Virus record (IMG/VR): IMGVR_UViG_3300043434_000338
Span: 1-39,976 of that record
Reading direction: 5' to 3' (one strand)
DNA length: 39,976 nt
DNA from: a virus
The notes beneath the pieces are model-generated. The model searched no databases. It had not been told where the DNA came from and worked only from the letters and a program-made list of their open reading frames with translations. Below are positions 34,753 to 39,976 of the stretch, in pieces. The translations under genes were made by a program, and so were the position numbers. Positions within the stretch are counted from its first letter, which is position 1; each line of letters begins with the position of its first letter.

Positions 34753-34977
34753 TTATCCGTTTAATAATTGTTTAACACCTGTTAGTGTTTCAACTTGAAC
34801 TTTTTTATTTTTAGACATCATATGGTCAACTCTTTCAATTAGACCATCCTTCATTCTAACAGTATAACATTCGTTAGTGTCTAAATCACATACTTGTTTA
34901 GTACCATCACCCATATCTTTTTCTGTGGTTCTGGTTTTTTTACCTAAGTAATTATCTAATATTAAATTTGCGTCCAT
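34753..34977 (-). CDS. Small unrecognised protein (74 aa)
   Basis: 74 residues starting MDANLILDNYLGKKTRTTEK and ending KKVQVETLTGVKQLLNG. It has two Cys residues seven apart (QVCDLDTNECYTV) that could bind a metal or pair, a short beta hairpin around them, and a charged helix. No known family is recognised. It has an A-rich leader, a candidate promoter motif 13 bases upstream, and a 4-base gap before the acidic coiled-coil gene, so these two small genes and the gp32 block may form one transcript. Coding status is supported by the tight packing. Confidence 0.7.
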   Translation of the reverse strand: MDANLILDNYLGKKTRTTEKDMGDGTKQVCDLDTNECYTVRMKDGLIERVDHMMSKNKKVQVETLTGVKQLLNG

Positions 34978-34990
34978 AATCTTATTTTTA

Positions 34991-35000
34991 TTATAAATAT
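34991..35000 (-). promoter_or_regulatory. Candidate phage promoter motif ATATTTATAA
   Basis: Minus-strand ATATTTATAA, 13 bases before the ATG at 34977 in the 40-base gap after the hub gene. It is one of six NTATTTATNA sites and is placed to start the block leading to gp32. Confidence 0.4.
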
Positions 35001-35017
35001 TGCGGTTATTGTAAATG

Positions 35018-38000
35018 TTATTGTGTGAATGGTTGGCTAACCAAATCTATTTTAGTTGAATTTAACGCCCCGTTAGGGTAATATTCTACGTTTAACGTAT
35101 AAGTTCCAGGGTTTCTACCATTAACTGTACAAGTTTGAGCTCCTGAACCTGAAGTACAAAAATGAGTAACAATACCTGTAGAATCTTTAAATCGAGCAGT
35201 TCCCACATTCTTAAAATCAAAATTAGGGTCTACAATCTGCAATACTTTAAACTTACCATTATTTTGTTGTAAATTATAAAATCCATAATTATTACCTTGT
35301 AATGTGTCAAACTCGCCTAAATAATTAATAGTAACAGGAGGTGGTGGTGGAGTTAACAAACCTAAAGTTGTTGCCAACTTCATCGCTTCAGTTACTTTAT
35401 ACACTAAGTTATCATACTCAGTCTTTTTATCTGTTTTGAATTTTTCAAAATCGGGAATACCCATAGTACCCTTATTCCATCGTCTAACCCAACTTTCAGT
35501 TAATGATTCCGCGTCCATCGTTGACAATGACGATACAGGACCCCATTTTGCACCAAGTAATTTATACACATTATTAATATCACTAAATTCCGCATATGGA
35601 TATGAATAACCATCTTTAGATAAGACACATAGATATTTGTTTGGGGTAAAGAATTTAGGTAATTCCCCTGGCCAATCATAATTTAATTTAACCCCCGCAA
35701 AGTTATTATTGAATGTATAAAACTGATTGTCTTTAAACGACTCTAAATAAATCGTCACAAATGACATCATTTTAGTAATATCCAAATTATCCCCACTTGA
35801 GATATTATAATTAATACCGTCAATTACTTGTTTAGGGCTTAATGAAGACTGTTCAGGATTAGACCCGATATATTTGTTGTATTTAGGGTCTAACTTAGTT
35901 GAACAATTTTGAGAATCATCAATCTTACCTGTATTTGTTACCGTAGCATTATTGGTACTTGGGGCCGCGGTCGAACTTGTTGTTGTAACACTATTAGGAT
36001 TTGAATTAGCGGTAGAATTACTCTTAGCATCCGTATTAACTTTTTGTTTAACCTGTTGATATAAATCAAGGAATAACTTTTTAGTTAAAGTTTGGATGTA
36101 GTTCTCCATTTTCGGTAATGCAAACACCTGTTGTCTAATACCTGTAAATGTTGTTTCAAACCTTCCTGGTGATATACTGTGATTAACATCCATAATATAA
36201 TAAGGACCATTAAACATAGGTACGTGTCTTACGTTAAAATACATTGTTGGTTGTATCATAACATTACCCAACATATTAACTCTACACTGATATGACCTAC
36301 TCTTATAAAAATTCCATAATGAAACGTTTTGAGTGGCAGTTTGTTTACCATTCGATTGGTTAATCAAATTATCCATCTGAAGTAATGATTCCGATGTTTG
36401 TTTACCACTATCCTGAGATACGTCAAAATAGTAAAATATATTTTGATTTCTAATTCCAATATCAACATTAAAACCAACAACTCTATTAGATAACCCCCAA
36501 TCGGTCTTACCTTCTAACTTATCAGTCAATGGGTTGTCACTACTTCTTCTTAAATCAAATGAATCTGATTTAAATCTGTTATTTTCATTTTTATCGTTTT
36601 CTAAATGCTTACTTGGTTCTGCGGCATATATACAAACTAATTTTGGTGATGAAGCTCGAGTATCCACATTTAGGTAAGTACCAAATAAAGTATTACCAAA
36701 TTCCAAACTACCCTCAATTTTAGGTACACTGTTTTTTTCAACTTCCTGTACATTATAATAGTTAACATACGCAGGGTGCATCATACAAACAAAATGATGA
36801 ATATCCAATAACGACTCAAGATAGAAATACACAGACGCACTAGGATTAATTGTTTTTAATAAATTTCTAACCTTAAATGGGTCAATTAAAACCTCATCAG
36901 CAATGTTTCTGTTACCTCTATCTAATAGAAGTACATCTTCTAAGAAAGTTGTCTGAGTATAATCATACCCCGCAACCCAAGTATCATTTAAGGCTTTAAA
37001 ACTCTCCCACAACTCAACTTTAGTTTGTTCCCCTTGTAACGCAGTATCCATAGGTTTTTCAGGTATAATGTCAACGTTTGGTAGTCCAAACCTAACTTTC
37101 TGAAATACCGAATTTAATAAAGTATCACTAAATTTTTTATTATCGTTCAAATATTGATTTAACAACGCAATAAATTTACCACGATTCATTGTTGGGTCTA
37201 ATTTCTTTTGAGTCGCATAAATCTTAATTAAAGGGGCTAATGTTTGTACTGACTCAGGAATGAACTCAACATTCATATCAATAAAGAAATCGGTAACAAC
37301 ACTACCCGTACTAGTATATTTAACTCCATCCTCAGTTGAAAACCCGACATATGTTTCTAACGCTTTCCAACTTTCAGGGTTTGCGGATTTGTAAACTGAA
37401 AGTGTTGTTCCTGTAACCCCTGATTTAGGTAACGAACCTTCAACATAATAATTAAACGATATCTTATCTTCAATGAATACGTTAGTTGCAAAACTATCAA
37501 ATAATCTTCTATTATAATCACCAGGATTACCATATTTTAATACAACATCAAATTCCAAGAAATTTTTAATAGTATTGTTAACTTTAATAAATTGTTCTTT
37601 TTTTAATGCGTTAGTTTGATTTGAAGAACTGGTTGATGATGGAGTAACTATGTTAACTGACATCATATCTTTTAATAAAAGTTGGAAGTTTTTATTAATA
37701 CCGTTCGGGTCCAAATATAATTTATCAATTTGAACTCTAGTTGTTACTAAGTCACCAACTTGTTTAGTCTCATATTCGTACATAGATTTTGAGAACTTCA
37801 AGAACTCATTTTCTAGCATATCTAAAATCTCTCTATTAAAGACTGAGAACATTTCTTCATTGGAGGTGTAGGCACTATATTTACCTAACGTAAACGCTAA
37901 TTGGTCTGGAGACCCACTTAGTATTGTTTTAAGGTGTTGTGTAGGTTGTGGTTTATCAACCTCAAACAAATCAAAATACCCATAATTTGGTAACGCCCAA

Positions 38001-39976
38001 AAACTTCTAACCGAACCATTAAAAATTGCAGGATTTGAAATAACGTTTAATATTAACTTCTGCCCACTATTATCAAAACATTCTGAACTAATTTGATTTG
38101 TTACACTACCAAAAGAAGGTACAATATATTCAATTTGATTCTTTTTATCCAATAATGTACAGTTCCAAGGTTTAATTGATAGGATATCCGTTAAATCAGA
38201 ATCATTATATCCCGAATATTTGTTAATTATTGCGTCAGAAACAGGTTTTAACGTAAAACCGTTAATTGAATTATCTAACTGAGTTTGAATTCCACTATTA
38301 GTGTAACTATCAAAAAGATTATAACCTCTATAGAATAAATTAAATTTATCAATCACCTTAGGATAGAATCCTAAATTTAACTGGGTTACGGTTCCTCCTA
38401 CAACAGGAGTTACACTTTGTAAAACAATGTCAGTAGTTGTCGTATCACCAGGGATTGTTAACGTATACGTTCTTTCAGGGTCACTTACAGTCGGGTCATA
38501 GTTACTTGCGGCATCAAAATCAGTCCAAACCGTATCTAAAATATCAACACCGTTTTCAACCCAATTTTTATATCTATGCCAAATAGAACCGTACTTTAAA
38601 ACCCAAGCGTATGGGACTTTATGAATAGCCCCAAATTTTTTAAATACCGCGAAAATATAATCTAAATCGGTGGCAACACCATTCGAATATGATTTATATT
38701 TTTCTCTAAGAGTTGCTATAGGTAAACTGTTCAATAACAAATAAGACGCATTAACGTATGGATATGTATTACCTGACAACCAGTTATCAACCCCTTGTAA
38801 AACTGAGTTTACAAACATAGGTGTATTCATCATAGAAGTTGTTTGTTGTGCAGAAACATTACCACTATAATTTACATAATTAACTTGTCCTTCAGTTACT
38901 TGTTGTGTATTTGCGAAGTCGTCACCAGCTCTTTGAGAATAAAAACTTTGTAACCCCAATCCATCCTGTGTAGGAATGTTAGGTTTTAAATAATTAAAAC
39001 TACTAACAGGTCTATTATCACTAGTGGTCGTACTACTATCAAAATTTGCAACCATTTTTTTATCTTCGTTCAACACATAAACCTTACTAGTGTTATATAT
39101 GTCTCTAATCGAACCAGAAGTTTTACCATTCGCCAAATTTTGAGAATACCACCCTTCCATATTATAAGGTAATGTGTCTAAAAAATTAGTACTATTAGTT
39201 ACATTACTCTTTAAATAACTCTTAAACTTATCAATATTGGTAGGTTGTGGGTCAACATTTTGATATCCCGAACTAATAACGGTGTTATCTAAAATAACAA
39301 ATTGACTTTCAACCTCCTGTTGAATGTATGTCGTTACAAATTCGTCTCTAATAAATTTTTGCCAACTTTCTCCAAGACCATCATTTGATATACTAGCCAA
39401 GAATGGTACGTAATTACTCGAATTAAAACCATATCTTTTTAGTTTTTCAATTAAGAATGGGGCGTCTTGTAATAACGATTTACTAATATTGATAAACTCC
39501 GATTCCGCAATAACATCAAGAATTTCATTTTCGGCATTAGGTCTCATAAACCTTTGATAATTCGCAGGTAAAAAGATTCTTTCCCAAATTTCATACATAA
39601 ATTTAGACTCTTGTTTGTTCGAAAAGAATGTATTTGTAGTTGGGAAATCTATCGCGTTTAACGAAACTCTATTAACAAGATTGGACGCCGAAGTACTTGA
39701 TTGTGTATCAGCACTAGGTACTATAGTAACAGTCTTACCCTTAATAAATTCTTCCACAAATTCAACTTCAGGCCACACATCATAGAGATACCCTTTAGTT
39801 TTAGAAATAACTTTAGGGTCACCAGGATATGCAATTTCAAACTTCTCACCTTTATCATTATTAGTTTCAATAAAATATTGAGGCCAAGGATATACAGGAA
39901 TCAGGTTACCGTCAGTAGTCGCCACGGATTGTTTAGCATCAACGGAAGTTGCTGATTTATCGTTACTTAATACCGC
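35018..39976 (-). CDS. Giant baseplate hub protein with putative C-terminal peptidoglycan hydrolase, 5' end outside the window
   Basis: At least 1652 residues. The frame stays open from the right edge through a GTG at 39925, so the true start is probably outside. A segment near 36130-36215 (GPYYIMDVNHSISPGRFETT, then FTGIRQQ) resembles the closing strands of late-control-D/T4 gp27-like hub proteins (yxVxxVxHxIsxGxxxTxl). Next come a Ser/Thr/Asn-rich linker and a domain (about 35450-35830) with MMSFVTIYLESFKDNQ and FYTFNNNFAGVKLNYDW, which resembles glucosaminidase/FlgJ-type lysozymes (catalytic Glu in ALES, then NNxFGIK); Glu at 35741-35743 is the candidate catalytic residue. A TPPPPP hinge leads to a C-terminal beta domain with two Cys. 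The large N-terminal part is not recognised. T4 splits hub and lysozyme roles between gp27 and gp5; here they appear fused. Hub call moderate, enzyme call tentative. Confidence 0.65.
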   Translation of the reverse strand, partial: AVLSNDKSATSVDAKQSVATTDGNLIPVYPWPQYFIETNNDKGEKFEIAYPGDPKVISKTKGYLYDVWPEVEFVEEFIKGKTVTIVPSADTQSSTSASNLVNRVSLNAIDFPTTNTFFSNKQESKFMYEIWERIFLPANYQRFMRPNAENEILDVIAESEFINISKSLLQDAPFLIEKLKRYGFNSSNYVPFLASISNDGLGESWQKFIRDEFVTTYIQQEVESQFVILDNTVISSGYQNVDPQPTNIDKFKSYLKSNVTNSTNFLDTLPYNMEGWYSQNLANGKTSGSIRDIYNTSKVYVLNEDKKMVANFDSSTTTSDNRPVSSFNYLKPNIPTQDGLGLQSFYSQRAGDDFANTQQVTEGQVNYVNYSGNVSAQQTTSMMNTPMFVNSVLQGVDNWLSGNTYPYVNASYLLLNSLPIATLREKYKSYSNGVATDLDYIFAVFKKFGAIHKVPYAWVLKYGSIWHRYKNWVENGVDILDTVWTDFDAASNYDPTVSDPERTYTLTIPGDTTTTDIVLQSVTPVVGGTVTQLNLGFYPKVIDKFNLFYRGYNLFDSYTNSGIQTQLDNSINGFTLKPVSDAIINKYSGYNDSDLTDILSIKPWNCTLLDKKNQIEYIVPSFGSVTNQISSECFDNSGQKLILNVISNPAIFNGSVRSFWALPNYGYFDLFEVDKPQPTQHLKTILSGSPDQLAFTLGKYSAYTSNEEMFSVFNREILDMLENEFLKFSKSMYEYETKQVGDLVTTRVQIDKLYLDPNGINKNFQLLLKDMMSVNIVTPSSTSSSNQTNALKKEQFIKVNNTIKNFLEFDVVLKYGNPGDYNRRLFDSFATNVFIEDKISFNYYVEGSLPKSGVTGTTLSVYKSANPESWKALETYVGFSTEDGVKYTSTGSVVTDFFIDMNVEFIPESVQTLAPLIKIYATQKKLDPTMNRGKFIALLNQYLNDNKKFSDTLLNSVFQKVRFGLPNVDIIPEKPMDTALQGEQTKVELWESFKALNDTWVAGYDYTQTTFLEDVLLLDRGNRNIADEVLIDPFKVRNLLKTINPSASVYFYLESLLDIHHFVCMMHPAYVNYYNVQEVEKNSVPKIEGSLEFGNTLFGTYLNVDTRASSPKLVCIYAAEPSKHLENDKNENNRFKSDSFDLRRSSDNPLTDKLEGKTDWGLSNRVVGFNVDIGIRNQNIFYYFDVSQDSGKQTSESLLQMDNLINQSNGKQTATQNVSLWNFYKSRSYQCRVNMLGNVMIQPTMYFNVRHVPMFNGPYYIMDVNHSISPGRFETTFTGIRQQVFALPKMENYIQTLTKKLFLDLYQQVKQKVNTDAKSNSTANSNPNSVTTTSSTAAPSTNNATVTNTGKIDDSQNCSTKLDPKYNKYIGSNPEQSSLSPKQVIDGINYNISSGDNLDITKMMSFVTIYLESFKDNQFYTFNNNFAGVKLNYDWPGELPKFFTPNKYLCVLSKDGYSYPYAEFSDINNVYKLLGAKWGPVSSLSTMDAESLTESWVRRWNKGTMGIPDFEKFKTDKKTEYDNLVYKVTEAMKLATTLGLLTPPPPPVTINYLGEFDTLQGNNYGFYNLQQNNGKFKVLQIVDPNFDFKNVGTARFKDSTGIVTHFCTSGSGAQTCTVNGRNPGTYTLNVEYYPNGALNSTKIDLVSQPFTQ

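Noticed and set aside
34432-34764. A 110-codon plus-strand Ser/Pro-rich frame
   Set aside because: Antisense shadow of the acidic GDAPV-repeat gene; no leader or independent support.
7936-35000. Plus-strand TATAAATA matches (7936-7943, 25655-25662, 34992-34999) as T4 late promoters
   Set aside because: They would point away from every gene in the window. The same sites read on the minus strand share a motif placed just before start codons, so I treat them as minus-strand elements.
39926-39976. Treating GTG 39925 as the true start of the hub gene
   Set aside because: The frame stays open to the window edge with normal-looking codons, and there is no leader before the GTG, so the gene is more likely cut by the edge.

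Overview
The window is a piece of a large, AT-rich tailed-phage genome. All credible genes lie on the minus strand, so transcription runs from high to low coordinates. The replication set is T4-like: a gp32-type ssDNA-binding protein, a UvsX recombinase, a 5'-3' exonuclease of the RNase H/FEN family, and a gp41/DnaB-type helicase. The tail set contains gp25 (P2 gpW-like) and gp6 (P2 gpJ-like) baseplate wedge proteins, which indicates a contractile-tailed myovirus. Three things suggest a Bacteroidota (probably flavobacterial) host: SprB-type adhesin repeats in a putative fibre, A-rich leaders with almost no Shine-Dalgarno sequences, and a class Ia NrdB with the sequence pattern shared by eukaryotic and Bacteroidota enzymes. 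The host is inferred; no host DNA is present.

Layout in transcription order. (1) 39976-35018 is a very large tail or baseplate hub protein, cut by the right edge, with a late-control-D/gp27-like segment and a possible peptidoglycan hydrolase near its C-terminus. (2) 34977-34062 holds two small unknown proteins, one acidic with GDAPV repeats. (3) 33993-25718 is the DNA metabolism block: gp32, uvsX, exonuclease, an unknown 151-residue protein, helicase, nrdB and nrdA. It ends in a strong intrinsic terminator. (4) 25625-6963 is the baseplate/tail-fibre operon. It starts with gp25 and gp6, continues through five large unrecognised virion genes, a P2 gpI-like protein and a SprB-repeat fibre protein, and ends with a related 311-residue protein. 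(5) 6949-1 is the start of a giant collagen-like fibre, at least 2316 codons long, that runs off the left edge.

The genes fit together as follows: the middle block makes deoxynucleotides and copies and recombines phage DNA, while the flanking blocks build the baseplate, the cell-wall-penetrating hub and host-binding fibres. Genes in the structural block are tightly packed, with several TAATG stop/start overlaps that suggest translational coupling. A short motif, NTATTTATNA on the coding strand, recurs 13 to 36 bases upstream of six genes and is a candidate phage promoter.

No stretch above 131 bases lacks a gene. I see no tRNA, CRISPR array, insertion sequence or integrase. The most unusual items are the charge-patterned collagen shaft with 9-base-register super-repeats, the SprB-like phage fibre, a 1630-residue virion protein with a cluster of membrane segments, and a gp32 with no cysteines and a bacterial-SSB-like C-terminal tip.
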